A DNA stretch of 64,000 bases, taken from NCBI RefSeq assembly GCF_030552475.1, contig NZ_JAUPED010000016.1:1-64000 (forward strand). Reading direction: 5' to 3'. Positions within the stretch are counted from its first letter, which is position 1, and the number at the start of each line of letters is the position of its first letter. The stretch is from Mariniflexile sp. AS56 (GTDB lineage: Bacteria; Bacteroidota; Bacteroidia; Flavobacteriales; Flavobacteriaceae). Of the stretch, positions 9,280 to 18,849 are shown piece by piece. The translations under genes were made by a program, and so were the position numbers. The notes beneath the pieces were generated by a model. It did not search any database. It saw only the letters and a program-made list of their open reading frames with translations, and had not been told where the DNA came from.

Positions 9280-10254
9280 ATGAAAACAAAATTATTTTTA
9301 AGCAGTCTATTAACTTTATGTATTGGTTCGTTTACTGCGAGTTCACAAACTTTTGATAAAGTTTGGATGGATTATGGAAACTCAGAATACTATGGGGCTG
9401 TAATTAGTATTGCATCTCAAGATGAACCAGGATCTTCTCTGTTTTATGATTACACTTCAGACTCGCCTGCGGTTCCTCTACCTACAGGTGCTGCAAACCA
9501 GACAGCATTTAAATATGTGAAAGCTAGTACAGTTGCAACTTCAGAAACTCCAAGCTTTACAGTTCAGCTTAATGGGAATTTAGACGATGCAGAAGTTACT
9601 GCTACCATCGATATTAATGTAAAGGTTAGTGTTTATATAGTTGCAGATCCAGATGCTAGTACAGGAGTAGACTTAGCTGGTTTAGTAACTTCTACAGGAG
9701 CTGACATGAGGTTTACATTGCAACTAAAAGATTCTGATGGAGTAGCTAGTACAAGAACAAGTGCAAGACCTTTAGGTGCTAAGATTGATTTTAATACGGG
9801 GTGGCAAGAGTTAGATTTTAAGGTTCAAATTAGAACTCAAGATGCTACAAATTTAAACCAATATGATCAAGCGACACTTGTTTTAGGTTCTACTACAACA
9901 AAGCCTGGTGGAACTCTTAAGTATTACACAGATGGTACTAACTTTTTAGAGGAAGACGTATCTATTTATGTTAGTAGTATAGTATCTGATACTGCCTTAG
10001 ATGCAACTGTATTATCTACTAATAACGATATTAATAAAACTGAGTCACTTTTGTTTTATCCTAACCCAGCAGAAGGTAAAATATTTTTATCTAATAATGT
10101 AGAATCGGTTAAAATTTTTAATACAATAGGTTCTCTAGTTAAAGAGTCTAATGTAAAGCAAATAGATATAAGTAGTTTTTCTAAAGGTGTTTATCTTATT
10201 GAGATGGAATCAGAAAATGGTAAAAAAACGGTTAAGCGTTTTGTGAAAAAATAA
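9280..10254 (+). CDS. T9SS-exported beta-sandwich protein (tandem paralogue A)
   Basis: The 324-residue product has a signal peptide (about 1-23), an N-terminal ~215-residue beta-rich domain opening with VWMDYGNSEYY, and a type IX sorting tail starting LLFYPNPAEGK (about 253-324). The next gene encodes a paralogous domain without the tail. I do not know the family. The fold type and the T9SS tail would suit a surface glycan-binding protein. A good hairpin terminator follows at 10270. Confidence 0.72.
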   Translation: MKTKLFLSSLLTLCIGSFTASSQTFDKVWMDYGNSEYYGAVISIASQDEPGSSLFYDYTSDSPAVPLPTGAANQTAFKYVKASTVATSETPSFTVQLNGNLDDAEVTATIDINVKVSVYIVADPDASTGVDLAGLVTSTGADMRFTLQLKDSDGVASTRTSARPLGAKIDFNTGWQELDFKVQIRTQDATNLNQYDQATLVLGSTTTKPGGTLKYYTDGTNFLEEDVSIYVSSIVSDTALDATVLSTNNDINKTESLLFYPNPAEGKIFLSNNVESVKIFNTIGSLVKESNVKQIDISSFSKGVYLIEMESENGKKTVKRFVKK

Positions 10255-10269
10255 GAAAGAGTAAATAAG

Positions 10270-10312
10270 AAATGAGGTTTTGTTTATAATTATAACATAA
10301 CCTCATTTTTAT
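10270..10312 (+). terminator. intrinsic terminator after 9280
   Basis: AAATGAGGTT (10270-10279) pairs perfectly with AACCTCATTT (10299-10308) and runs into a T-rich tract. It separates the two tandem paralogues. Confidence 0.7.
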
Positions 10313-10331
10313 TATAAAATAAAGTATTATA

Positions 10332-11036
10332 ATGAAAAGAATATATTTAATTAGTTTGGCGTTGTTGTTTTCTTACTCCATAAATGCTCAAAATTGCTCC
10401 GAAATATGGTTAGATTATGGAAATGGTATAAAAAACATGGAGTTAGCAGATATATCAAGTCAAGATAAGAAATTGTCTAAAGATGATTTTAGTTTTATAT
10501 CTGCCACTCCATTAATACCTAAGTTAGAAGGGGTTAATATGCATAAAGCATTTAAGTTTACAAAAAATGCAAAAAGCACATCTGGTTTTCCATCTGTTAC
10601 TTTTCAATTTAAAAATAATCTAGAAAGCAAGAAAATTGAAGATATTTTACTTGTTAATTTTGAAGTAAAAATATATGTTTCAGTAAATTTAGAGATGGAT
10701 GGTTTGGATTTAAGTACTGTGCCAAAAGAGCAACGTAAAATTGTTTTTATTATTGATGGAGATGCTGTTAAAAGAAGGTACAAAATATGCCATTTAAAAG
10801 ATTTTAAACCCGGTTGGCAAACGCTTAAGGGGACTATTAAAGTCGATAAAGAAGATGCATCAAACATAAATGAATATACGCAATTTAAAATTGTTTTTGG
10901 AAAGCCACTTGCTGGGCATTCTAATGGTAAAAAATATTATACAGTAACTGAAAACCCTTCGTCTGATTCTGATTACTTAGCAGAAAAGATTGATTTTTAT
11001 ATTGCTTCAATTAAATCTAATATAAAGATTAAATAA
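10332..11036 (+). CDS. secreted beta-sandwich protein (tandem paralogue B, no sorting tail)
   Basis: The 234-residue product has a signal peptide (1-19, ending INAQ) followed by EIWLDYGNG, which aligns with VWMDYGNSE of the upstream gene; the GWQ...LKG and ASNINEYTQ segments also align. It lacks the C-terminal T9SS tail, so it is presumably periplasmic or released differently. The pair looks like a tandem duplication that has diverged strongly. Function unknown; glycan binding is a guess. Confidence 0.7.
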   Translation: MKRIYLISLALLFSYSINAQNCSEIWLDYGNGIKNMELADISSQDKKLSKDDFSFISATPLIPKLEGVNMHKAFKFTKNAKSTSGFPSVTFQFKNNLESKKIEDILLVNFEVKIYVSVNLEMDGLDLSTVPKEQRKIVFIIDGDAVKRRYKICHLKDFKPGWQTLKGTIKVDKEDASNINEYTQFKIVFGKPLAGHSNGKKYYTVTENPSSDSDYLAEKIDFYIASIKSNIKIK

Positions 11037-11109
11037 TTTAAAATTAACATCCCAATTCAACAACTATCTAAGTCTTTGCTTTAGTATAGTAAGATTTTTC
11101 TACAAATAA

Positions 11110-13380
11110 ATGATTATGAAAATATTGATAGTTAAACTTGTGTTTTTGTTAGTTGTCATTACCACTACTAAAGTACAAGGGCAAAATTCTTTTTTTAATG
11201 TTTTTGATGCTTTTGGCATCACACCAACGGCAACGCAAGGAACAAGTAGTTTATCATTAACTACTGCAGATGAAAACTGGACAGAGTCAGATTGGTTTCC
11301 AGGTCAACCTTGGGATGAAGATGATGTTTTTCATACGCAATTGAATCATACATCAGATGATCTTGATTGGTCTATTAGAATAGGTAAAGGAGGACAAATA
11401 TATTCTTGGATTTTAGAAGGTACAGGGGAGTTAATTCCACCGCAAGCAGGTGCTAGAGGTGAGAGTCCTTGGGTAGATGATGTGGTCCTTCAAACATGGA
11501 GAGATAAAATAAATCATGATGATAGTGTATTGATGGATGGTATTCCTTACGCAAATGGATTTGTTCATGGAGCTGGTATGTATGTTCGTACAGATTTTGA
11601 TCCTGTTATGGATCCCGAAACTCCTTTTTATCATCCATTATTTACTGAAAAATTTGATAAGGGTGATCGAAGTTATAGCTGTGTTAACTGGGGTCCCGTT
11701 GTAAAACCAAGTATAAATAGAGGAGATATAATGTTCTACCACAAATATCGTCATATAGGCGATAATGTGTTAGAGATTACCTATTACGGATATAATTTCG
11801 GATCTAATACTTATGGAGACATTGCTATGCCTTGGGCTATGATGCGTCTCTCAGTATTTGCAAACTCTATAAAATCTATGCCTGACGGAGTTAGTTTTGA
11901 GCAGTTTGAAGGTACTTATCCGACTCGATTTAATATCGCCGATGCAGGAGGTTGGGTAGCTAAAACAACGCTATTAGATGAAAATGGAATGGATAATCCT
12001 TCAGCGTTAACCATAAGTACTGTTCATGGTTTGGATAAGCATTATGGAGAAAGTTGGCAACCTAGAAAATCACTATGTAGTATTGGTATCTCTGGGGTTC
12101 CTAATTCCACCAGAGATATTACTATTATGACGGCTTTTAACAACGGCACAGACGTTGGGCCAGGTAGGGGCTTTTTTAAACGTATTTATATGGTTTTGGG
12201 AGAACGAGATGAAGTTATTCAAAAATCGTATGATTTAGTTGATAAGGTAGAATATGGTATTGTAGACATTAGTAAGGAAGCATCTGAAATGTTGCCACTT
12301 TACATTACTAGTGTAGATGATCAAAATATTTTCACGAATTCTATGCCAACGACAGATTCTGAACCGATAGCATACACTTATGCCCTTCCGGTTACAAACT
12401 CGGTGCCTTTATTTTTGATAAAAGACAATGATACTGGTAGTTATAATTTGACTACAGATCCCTATGCTATTTGTGGAAGAAAAGAGTTTATACATCCGGA
12501 TTTTACAGATAGAGATATCTATCAGCCTTATGACGGAAAAACAGAATGGGTGGCTATGTTAGGCTATATAATGCCTGAGAGTGACGAAAATTCACAAGTT
12601 GGTACAGACAATATGGTACTCCTTTCAGATGTAATTTGTAACGATTGCTTTATTCCAGGAGAAAAATTCAATTCTAATGAATTATTAATAAGAGATAATA
12701 GTGAAATTATAAGCTCTTTTATGATACAAGAAAACGAGACTGGTTTTTGTTCCGTTGATGGGGAGATTAATGATAATCAACCAGGTTACACAGGAGATGG
12801 TTTTGCCAATACTGATAATGCAGCTGCGAATGGTATAGATTGGCAAATATCTGGAGATGAAGGTTCTTATACGTTTACATGGAGACATGCAGCTACAACT
12901 AATAGAATAGCTAATTTATTAGTAAATGGAGAGCCTATATTAAATAATATAACGCTTAGTTCTACAGGGAATTGGGCGGTTTGGGGAGAAACCTCTGTTA
13001 CTGTTAATTTATCAGAAGGAATTAAGGATATAAGATTGGAATCCGTGAGTGATACGGGTTTGTGTAATATTGATTACATGAATGTACAAGGTCCAAATGC
13101 TACTGCTGCTGCTGCTTCATGTGAGCCTCTTAGTAATAGCAGTATATATTTAGAGGAGGAAAATGCTATTCGGGTATACTCAAATCTATCTTCATCAACA
13201 TTTACGCTTTCCGAAAACGTAGTTCAAGTAGAGGTGTATAATATGAATGGACAATTGGTTAAGAGTTTTCCTAGGAATGAGAGGAACTTTGAAATTTCTG
13301 AACTGTCATCAGGGGTGTATCTTTTAAAAGTTGTTTCAGAAAATGGAGCAAAGGAAATATTGAAAATAATAAAAGTTTAA
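11110..13380 (+). CDS. T9SS-exported protein of unknown family with a CBM6/35-like module
   Basis: The 756-residue protein has a signal peptide (about 1-25), a large N-terminal domain of unknown family (about 26-520), one CBM6/CBM35-like beta-sandwich (about 541-665) and a type IX sorting tail (about 687-756). The CBM shows the usual GYTGDGF, a central YTFTWRHA strand, LLVNG and NIDYM at its end. It is nearly the same sequence as the three repeats in the next gene. The unknown domain contains NWGPVVKPS and YYGYNFGSNTYGD and may be a new catalytic family. Export plus a CBM strongly suggests polysaccharide binding; catalysis is not shown. Confidence 0.75.
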   Translation: MIMKILIVKLVFLLVVITTTKVQGQNSFFNVFDAFGITPTATQGTSSLSLTTADENWTESDWFPGQPWDEDDVFHTQLNHTSDDLDWSIRIGKGGQIYSWILEGTGELIPPQAGARGESPWVDDVVLQTWRDKINHDDSVLMDGIPYANGFVHGAGMYVRTDFDPVMDPETPFYHPLFTEKFDKGDRSYSCVNWGPVVKPSINRGDIMFYHKYRHIGDNVLEITYYGYNFGSNTYGDIAMPWAMMRLSVFANSIKSMPDGVSFEQFEGTYPTRFNIADAGGWVAKTTLLDENGMDNPSALTISTVHGLDKHYGESWQPRKSLCSIGISGVPNSTRDITIMTAFNNGTDVGPGRGFFKRIYMVLGERDEVIQKSYDLVDKVEYGIVDISKEASEMLPLYITSVDDQNIFTNSMPTTDSEPIAYTYALPVTNSVPLFLIKDNDTGSYNLTTDPYAICGRKEFIHPDFTDRDIYQPYDGKTEWVAMLGYIMPESDENSQVGTDNMVLLSDVICNDCFIPGEKFNSNELLIRDNSEIISSFMIQENETGFCSVDGEINDNQPGYTGDGFANTDNAAANGIDWQISGDEGSYTFTWRHAATTNRIANLLVNGEPILNNITLSSTGNWAVWGETSVTVNLSEGIKDIRLESVSDTGLCNIDYMNVQGPNATAAAASCEPLSNSSIYLEEENAIRVYSNLSSSTFTLSENVVQVEVYNMNGQLVKSFPRNERNFEISELSSGVYLLKVVSENGAKEILKIIKV
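12730..13100 (+). repeat. CBM6/35-like repeat, copy in the 11110 gene
   Basis: This ~125-codon module, starting ENETGFCSVDG, is highly similar at DNA level to the three tandem modules at 14642, 15065 and 15482. Confidence 0.8.
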
Positions 13381-13440
13381 TATTTCACGAAATACAAATC
13401 ATTTTATTCGATTTAATATTGTTTTAAGTGTTAAGGTGTT

Positions 13441-13575
13441 GTATATGAGTAGTTACTCAAAAAAAAACACCTAATGAAACCAGTTTTTATATTTCTGAAT
13501 TTTCAGTAGGTGTTTGTTTTGTTGAAGTAATTCCCAAGAATGAATTAAAAGCAATATTTAAAGTAATTAACATTA
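13441..13575 (+). pseudogene. ghost of a T9SS sorting tail
   Basis: Reading from 13441 gives VYE-stop-LLKKKTPNETSFYISEF and then SVGVCFVEVIPKNELK, which aligns with the sorting tail of the upstream gene (VYNMNGQLVKSFPRNERNFE then ISELSSGVYLLKVV). It has an early in-frame stop and no gene body. It is most likely the leftover end of a third, deleted paralogue between the two CBM proteins. Confidence 0.6.
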
Positions 13576-13585
13576 ATCAAAAGTT

Positions 13586-16150
13586 ATGAAAGTTATGAAA
13601 GTTTTACTGGTACTATTTAGTTTTTTTTTATTAACTAATACTTATGCGCAGCCTGCAGGTCCTGGTGATTGGTCTAAAGTTCGTTTATATGGTCATGCAT
13701 ATCGAGCTGAGGATTTTACAGATGAGCAATATGAATTTATTAAAGATAATTACTACATGTTTGGTGTTGCTAAAGGAAATGCTAGTGCCATTTACGGGTT
13801 TGGAAATTCAGATGAAGCATTGGCAGTGACAGCAACTAAGATTCGCCAGAACAACCCCAGTGCTAAGATTTTATATTATTGGAGTGCTAATTCAGCTTAT
13901 GACTTTAACTATTCTAGTATAGATAATATAGTTTCCACTAATCCTAATTGGGTAGAAGAAGATGCTACAGGTGTACTACGTTGGACGTACCCAACTACAG
14001 AAGCACAAAATTGGTGGGTAAATACTGCTGATAATGTTGTTGATAATACGGATTTTGATGGCGTGTTTGCAGATGGTCTTTCGGGGGCACAGATACGTAA
14101 TGTGTTAGATCCTATAAAGGAGAATTTAGATAATATGAATTCTTTTGTGCTTTACAATGGCTATTATGTTAGGCAATGGTTAGAGATATATGCAGACTCA
14201 AGTGTTTTAGATAACGCAAATGGAGTTTTTGTAGAAGTGTTTTTTAGAGGTACAGTATTTGCAACAGCTACAGCGGAAGTTTTAATGGATGCATTATTAG
14301 AAATCCCCAACGATAAATATATTATTTGTCGAAGCTCTGCTGGAGAATTTGGTTTAACTCACGATTTTTCTTTAGCAGCATATTTAATAGTAGCAAACGA
14401 CAACACATTTTATTCATGGGGAGGAGATGAAAACTCTTATGTTGCTGATGATACTCTTGCCTATTGGACAGATGATTTTTCAAAAGAAATAGGTGAACCT
14501 TTAGGAGTTGCTACTAAAAATGGTTATGTATATACTAGGGTATTCGAGCATTGTTTGGTAGAAATAGATATTGATAATAAAACATCATCAATTATTTGGG
14601 GGCAAAACAATAGTCTTAATTCAGATGATTTACTTATAAACGAAAACGAGGTCGGATTTTGTTCTGTTGATGGGGCGATTAATAATAATCAACCAGGTTA
14701 CACAGGAGATGGTTTTGTTAATACAGATAATGCAGCAGGTAATGGTATCAATTGGCTAATATCAGGAAGTGCAGGTTCTTATACATTTACATGGAGACAT
14801 GCCTGTCCAAGCGATAGGATAGGGAATTTATTGGTAAATGGAGAGTCTATTTTAAATAATATAACACTTGACGGTACAGGGGATTGGGCAGTTTGGGAAG
14901 AAAATACTTCTGTTACTGTTAATCTTCCAGCAGGAATTAAAGATGTAAGATTGGAGTCTGTAAGTACCAATGGTTTAGGTAATATTGACTATATGAAGGC
15001 TGAAGGGCCTAATGTTACCGCTGTTTCATGCAATAGTGGCAATATAAATTTTTTCACAATACAAGAAAACGAAACCGGATTCTGTTCTGTTGATGGAGCG
15101 ATTAATAATAATCAGCCAGATTACACTGGAGATGGTTTTGTTAATACTGATAATGCTACAGGTAATGGAATAAATTGGAAAATATCTGGAGATGCAGGTT
15201 TATATACCTTTATATGGAATCATGCTTGTCCAAGTGATAGGCAAGGCGAGTTGTTTGTAAATGGAGTATCTGCTATAGGAGCAATTACATTTAATAAAAC
15301 AACTGGATGGAATATTTGGGAAGAAAACACTTCTGTGACTGTTAATCTTCCAGCAGGAATTAAAGACATAAGATTGGAATCTATAAGTACCAATGGTTTA
15401 GGTAATATTGATTATATGAAAGTTGTAGGAGCTAATACTGAGCCTGTTTTATGTAGTAGTATAACTTCTTTTACAATACAAGAAAACGAGATCGGATTTT
15501 GTTCTGTTGATGGGGCGATCAATAATAATCAACCGGGTTACACAGGAGATGGTTTTGCCAATACTGATAATGCATCAGGTAATGGCGTAAATTGGAAAAT
15601 ATTTGGAGATTCGGGTTCGTATACATTTACCTGGAATCATGCCTGTCCAAGTGACAGACAAGGAGAGTTGTTTGTAAACGGGGTATCTGTTTTAGATGCA
15701 ATTACATTTAATAAAACAACAGAATGGAATATTTGGAAAGAAAATACTTCTGTCACTGTTTATCTTCCAGCCGGGGTTAAAGACATAAGAATAGAGTCTA
15801 TAAGTACCAATGGTTTAGGTAATATTGATTATATGAAGGTTGAAGGTCTTAATGCAAATGCTGTTTCATGTGGGGTTAGTAGCAAGACAGATATAGCTGT
15901 AAGTAAAAATAGTACATCTCTAGAGAATGATAATGCTATTCAAGTATATTCAAATCTATCGGAATCAACATTTACACTTTCAAAAAATGTAACTCTAGTA
16001 GAGGTGTATAGTATGAGTGGACAGTTGGTTAAGAGCTTTCCGAGGAATGAGACTAACTTTGATATTTTAGAGCTATCATCTGGAGTTTATGTTTTAAAAA
16101 TTGTTTCTGAAAATGGACTAACAGAAACGTTTAAAATCATTAAAAAATAA
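13586..16150 (+). CDS. GHL15-like putative glycosidase with three CBM6/35-like repeats and a T9SS tail
   Basis: The 854-residue protein has a signal peptide (1-21), a ~315-residue barrel-like domain (about 25-345), three tandem CBM6/CBM35-like modules (about 353-476, 493-617, 632-756) and a type IX sorting tail (about 790-854). The barrel part has ILYYWSAN and FDGVFADGLSG, matching the IFYWNAF and DGVFMDAF segments of the 30293 protein. It resembles the 'hypothetical glycosyl hydrolase' (GHL15-type) group, but I cannot assign a numbered family. Multiple CBMs would raise avidity for the polysaccharide on the cell surface. Confidence 0.78.
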   Translation: MKVMKVLLVLFSFFLLTNTYAQPAGPGDWSKVRLYGHAYRAEDFTDEQYEFIKDNYYMFGVAKGNASAIYGFGNSDEALAVTATKIRQNNPSAKILYYWSANSAYDFNYSSIDNIVSTNPNWVEEDATGVLRWTYPTTEAQNWWVNTADNVVDNTDFDGVFADGLSGAQIRNVLDPIKENLDNMNSFVLYNGYYVRQWLEIYADSSVLDNANGVFVEVFFRGTVFATATAEVLMDALLEIPNDKYIICRSSAGEFGLTHDFSLAAYLIVANDNTFYSWGGDENSYVADDTLAYWTDDFSKEIGEPLGVATKNGYVYTRVFEHCLVEIDIDNKTSSIIWGQNNSLNSDDLLINENEVGFCSVDGAINNNQPGYTGDGFVNTDNAAGNGINWLISGSAGSYTFTWRHACPSDRIGNLLVNGESILNNITLDGTGDWAVWEENTSVTVNLPAGIKDVRLESVSTNGLGNIDYMKAEGPNVTAVSCNSGNINFFTIQENETGFCSVDGAINNNQPDYTGDGFVNTDNATGNGINWKISGDAGLYTFIWNHACPSDRQGELFVNGVSAIGAITFNKTTGWNIWEENTSVTVNLPAGIKDIRLESISTNGLGNIDYMKVVGANTEPVLCSSITSFTIQENEIGFCSVDGAINNNQPGYTGDGFANTDNASGNGVNWKIFGDSGSYTFTWNHACPSDRQGELFVNGVSVLDAITFNKTTEWNIWKENTSVTVYLPAGVKDIRIESISTNGLGNIDYMKVEGLNANAVSCGVSSKTDIAVSKNSTSLENDNAIQVYSNLSESTFTLSKNVTLVEVYSMSGQLVKSFPRNETNFDILELSSGVYVLKIVSENGLTETFKIIKK
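14642..15850 (+). repeat. three tandem CBM repeats (units at 14642, 15065, 15482)
   Basis: Unit starts are 423 and 417 bases apart. Each begins ENE(V/T/I)GFCSVDGAINNNQ and ends NIDYMK. Long stretches are almost identical in DNA sequence, which suggests recent amplification or gene conversion and makes repeat-number change by recombination possible. Confidence 0.88.
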
Positions 16151-16340
16151 TTATCCAATATGAAGACAGTTTAGTGTAAATTGTTTGGTTTTCAATATAG
16201 AGTGGTTACGATTATGTAGTCTAAAAACGAGAAACCTTGAAGGGAAATAGAATATGAAAATCCCTGCTTTTAAAAAGTTATTTTGGGTTGACTAGTTTTA
16301 GTTAAGTAGAATGTTTGAATAAAATGAATAAATATAAATT

Positions 16341-18554
16341 ATGAAAAACAATTTTTCAAGAAAAATAACCTTTTTAACACTTTTTTTATGTGCTTTTGTT
16401 ATTGCGATGAATGCACAAACAAAAGTTATAAATGGCATAAAGATTACTGGTGATACCCCTTGGGTAATTACTGATGCAGATTATAAAAGAATGCCAATAC
16501 AAAAGGCTATAAAAGATGCCGAAAAGGATTGGTATAGAGTTTTTGGTTATCCACCTGTAATTTTTCATAACAATTCAAGCAGTAGCTGGGATGGTCCAGT
16601 TATTGTATTTGGATCTTCAAAAAATATTAAAAATTTAACAAATGTTAAGCTTCCTAAAGAGAAAGAGCATTTTCATATTTTTTTAGATAATATAAAATCA
16701 AAAAATAAGAACGCTGCCATTTTTGCTGCTGGAGCAGATGATAGAGGAACTATTTATGCTATTTATACTTTTACAGAAAAAGTTTTAGGGATAGATCCTA
16801 TGTATGTTTTTACAGATAATATTCCAAAAAAGCAATCAGAAATAACAGTAAAGGCAGACTTTGAAATCAAATCTAAAAAGCCAACATTTGAGTATAGAGG
16901 TTGGTTTATAAATGATGAAGAGTTACATGACGGTATGCACCGAGATCCTTTAGGAGGAAATGTAATTGCATCAGAGTGGATGGATAAAATTTTGGAAACT
17001 TTGTTAAGAACCAAAGGAAATATGATTATTCCTGAATCTGCACAATATCCAGATGCGAATGTGTACGATTTATGTAAAAGAAGAGGGGTCGCTGTAAATC
17101 ATCACCATGTGACACCTGTTGGTTTAAATATGATGAACTGGCCAAAAAAAGTTCCTTTTTCGTTTATTACAGAAAAAGAAATTTTGTTAGATGCTTGGGA
17201 AAAAGCAATAAAAGTACAAGCAGATAAAGAAATTGTTTGGACTATTGGTTTTAGAGGAGAAAGTGATGGTGCTTTTTGGCATAGTGATCCTGCAGCTCCA
17301 AAAACGGATGAAGGAAGGGCTAAGGTGATTGCAGAGGCAATGCAAGCACAAACAGATATTATTAGAAAGTACCAGCCAGATGCAACTATAGTAGCTGCAC
17401 TTTGGAATGAACAAGGAGCATTTTACAATAAAGGGCTGCTAAAAATACCGGATGGAGTAACTAAAATGTTTGCAGATGATGGTCGTGGTTTTATGAGAGA
17501 TAGTGGTGGAAAATATTTGGAGAAAGGTGATGGTTTGTATTATCATGTAATGATGATGATGTTAACTCAAAACCGAACTACAGAAGGAGTTCCACCTGCA
17601 CGTTTTTATAAAGAATTAAAACGTTACGTAGATAAAGGAGCTACAAAATATGCGGTAATTAATGTGAGTGGTATTCGTCCAGCAGCACTATCTGTGAATG
17701 CAATTAATGACTTTTTATGGGATGCAACACCTGCTCTTAGTAAATCTCCTGAAGCATCTATGAAAGATTATTTAAAGGGGTGGTATGCTAAAGAATTTGG
17801 AGAGGAATTAGCTTCAGAGTTAACAGATTTACGATTACACTATTACAATATTCCTTATATGCGAGAAAAAATGCCTTCAGGAGATAGATGGGTAGGAGCT
17901 CGAGGTGAGCACTTGTTACAGTATCTAATACAAGCTGCATTGCAACGTTTTGGAGATGGAATTGCCAAAGGTAAAACTATTAATGCAATGATAGAAAGTA
18001 CAAAAGGTAGAAAAAGAATGAATAATCTGGCTCAGACAAAAGAACCTCTAGCCGAAACAGCAGATTTCTTTCCTAGTTTATGGAAATCAACCTTAAAGAT
18101 ATCCGAAGAAATTCCAGAAGATAGAAAGGATTTTTATCAAGCACATTTTACATATCAAGTAGCAGTTCATATGTATTCTGCAAGAGCATTACAAATTATT
18201 TCAGATGCATTGGAAGCTTATGAGAAAAATCTAAGCCCACAAGATTTTGCAAATGAGATGGAGCTTGCTTTGGTAGAAATTGAAAACATAATTGTGGAAG
18301 CTCACAAATCCGAATATGGGAAATGGGACACTATGTTTATGCATGTTCGTTTAATGGATATATATAAAACACGTTTGATGTTAAAAGGTGTGATTGCAAA
18401 AATACGTAAGCAGCCTTATACTTCTGAATTCAGAGGGTATAGAAATGGATCTTTTTGGAAATCAGCACATGAATACATGGATCATGGTGATGGAGTATTT
18501 CCATATTTCTATAAGCATTCTGGTAGAGGCTTAGAGGTGCTTGAGGAAAAATAA
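16341..18554 (+). CDS. GH115-like alpha-glucuronidase
   Basis: The 737-residue exported protein has a signal peptide (about 1-25, ending MNAQ). The N-terminal domain includes FGSSKN and AAGADDRGTIYAIYT, and the barrel domain opens with FEYRGWFINDEE, a hallmark of GH115. Segments HHHVTP, WTIGFRGESD and MFADDGRGF are also typical. GH115 enzymes remove alpha-linked (4-O-methyl-)glucuronic acid from glycans such as xylan; here other locus genes point to a fucose-containing substrate. It is shorter than many GH115 proteins and appears to lack the C-terminal beta domain. A frameshifted copy of its 5' end lies at 36662. Confidence 0.87.
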   Translation: MKNNFSRKITFLTLFLCAFVIAMNAQTKVINGIKITGDTPWVITDADYKRMPIQKAIKDAEKDWYRVFGYPPVIFHNNSSSSWDGPVIVFGSSKNIKNLTNVKLPKEKEHFHIFLDNIKSKNKNAAIFAAGADDRGTIYAIYTFTEKVLGIDPMYVFTDNIPKKQSEITVKADFEIKSKKPTFEYRGWFINDEELHDGMHRDPLGGNVIASEWMDKILETLLRTKGNMIIPESAQYPDANVYDLCKRRGVAVNHHHVTPVGLNMMNWPKKVPFSFITEKEILLDAWEKAIKVQADKEIVWTIGFRGESDGAFWHSDPAAPKTDEGRAKVIAEAMQAQTDIIRKYQPDATIVAALWNEQGAFYNKGLLKIPDGVTKMFADDGRGFMRDSGGKYLEKGDGLYYHVMMMMLTQNRTTEGVPPARFYKELKRYVDKGATKYAVINVSGIRPAALSVNAINDFLWDATPALSKSPEASMKDYLKGWYAKEFGEELASELTDLRLHYYNIPYMREKMPSGDRWVGARGEHLLQYLIQAALQRFGDGIAKGKTINAMIESTKGRKRMNNLAQTKEPLAETADFFPSLWKSTLKISEEIPEDRKDFYQAHFTYQVAVHMYSARALQIISDALEAYEKNLSPQDFANEMELALVEIENIIVEAHKSEYGKWDTMFMHVRLMDIYKTRLMLKGVIAKIRKQPYTSEFRGYRNGSFWKSAHEYMDHGDGVFPYFYKHSGRGLEVLEEK

Positions 18555-18556
18555 AA

Positions 18557-18700
18557 TTGAGTACCAGAGTTGTAACGAATAAATATTTATGGGATAAAAA
18601 ATGGACTCGACTATGCAAAATTGGAATGGTAAAAGATGATGTTATAGAGATCAAAATGCCTCCCGCTAGGGCTGCAGTAATTAAAATAGCTATTCGTTAA
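18557..18700 (+). pseudogene. possible 3' end remnant of another hydrolase
   Basis: Just after the GH115 stop, an open stretch without a start codon reads KWTRLCKIGMV and ends VIEIKMPPARAAVIKIAIR-stop. Endings of the form EIKMPPxRAAVIKI are common at the C-termini of exported glycosidases. It could be the trimmed end of a deleted enzyme gene, but the stretch is short and the call is weak. Confidence 0.35.
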
Positions 18701-18794
18701 AAGAATATAGAAAATATATTACTATTTAATTTGGACTTGAAAAAAAAAGTTGGATAATTAAAATCATTTTTAAAAAATTATTAATCTCTATTTT

Positions 18795-18802
18795 TATCTT
18801 TG
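18795..18802 (+). promoter_or_regulatory. candidate -7 box for the hybrid sensor
   Basis: TATCTTTG matches TAnnTTTG 47 bases before the ATG at 18850. The -33 region is only T-rich (TTTTTA near 18767), so the match is partial. Confidence 0.4.
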
Positions 18803-18849
18803 ATGTATTCTGCTAATAAAAATAAATTAAAACTAAAAAAACAAGTTTA

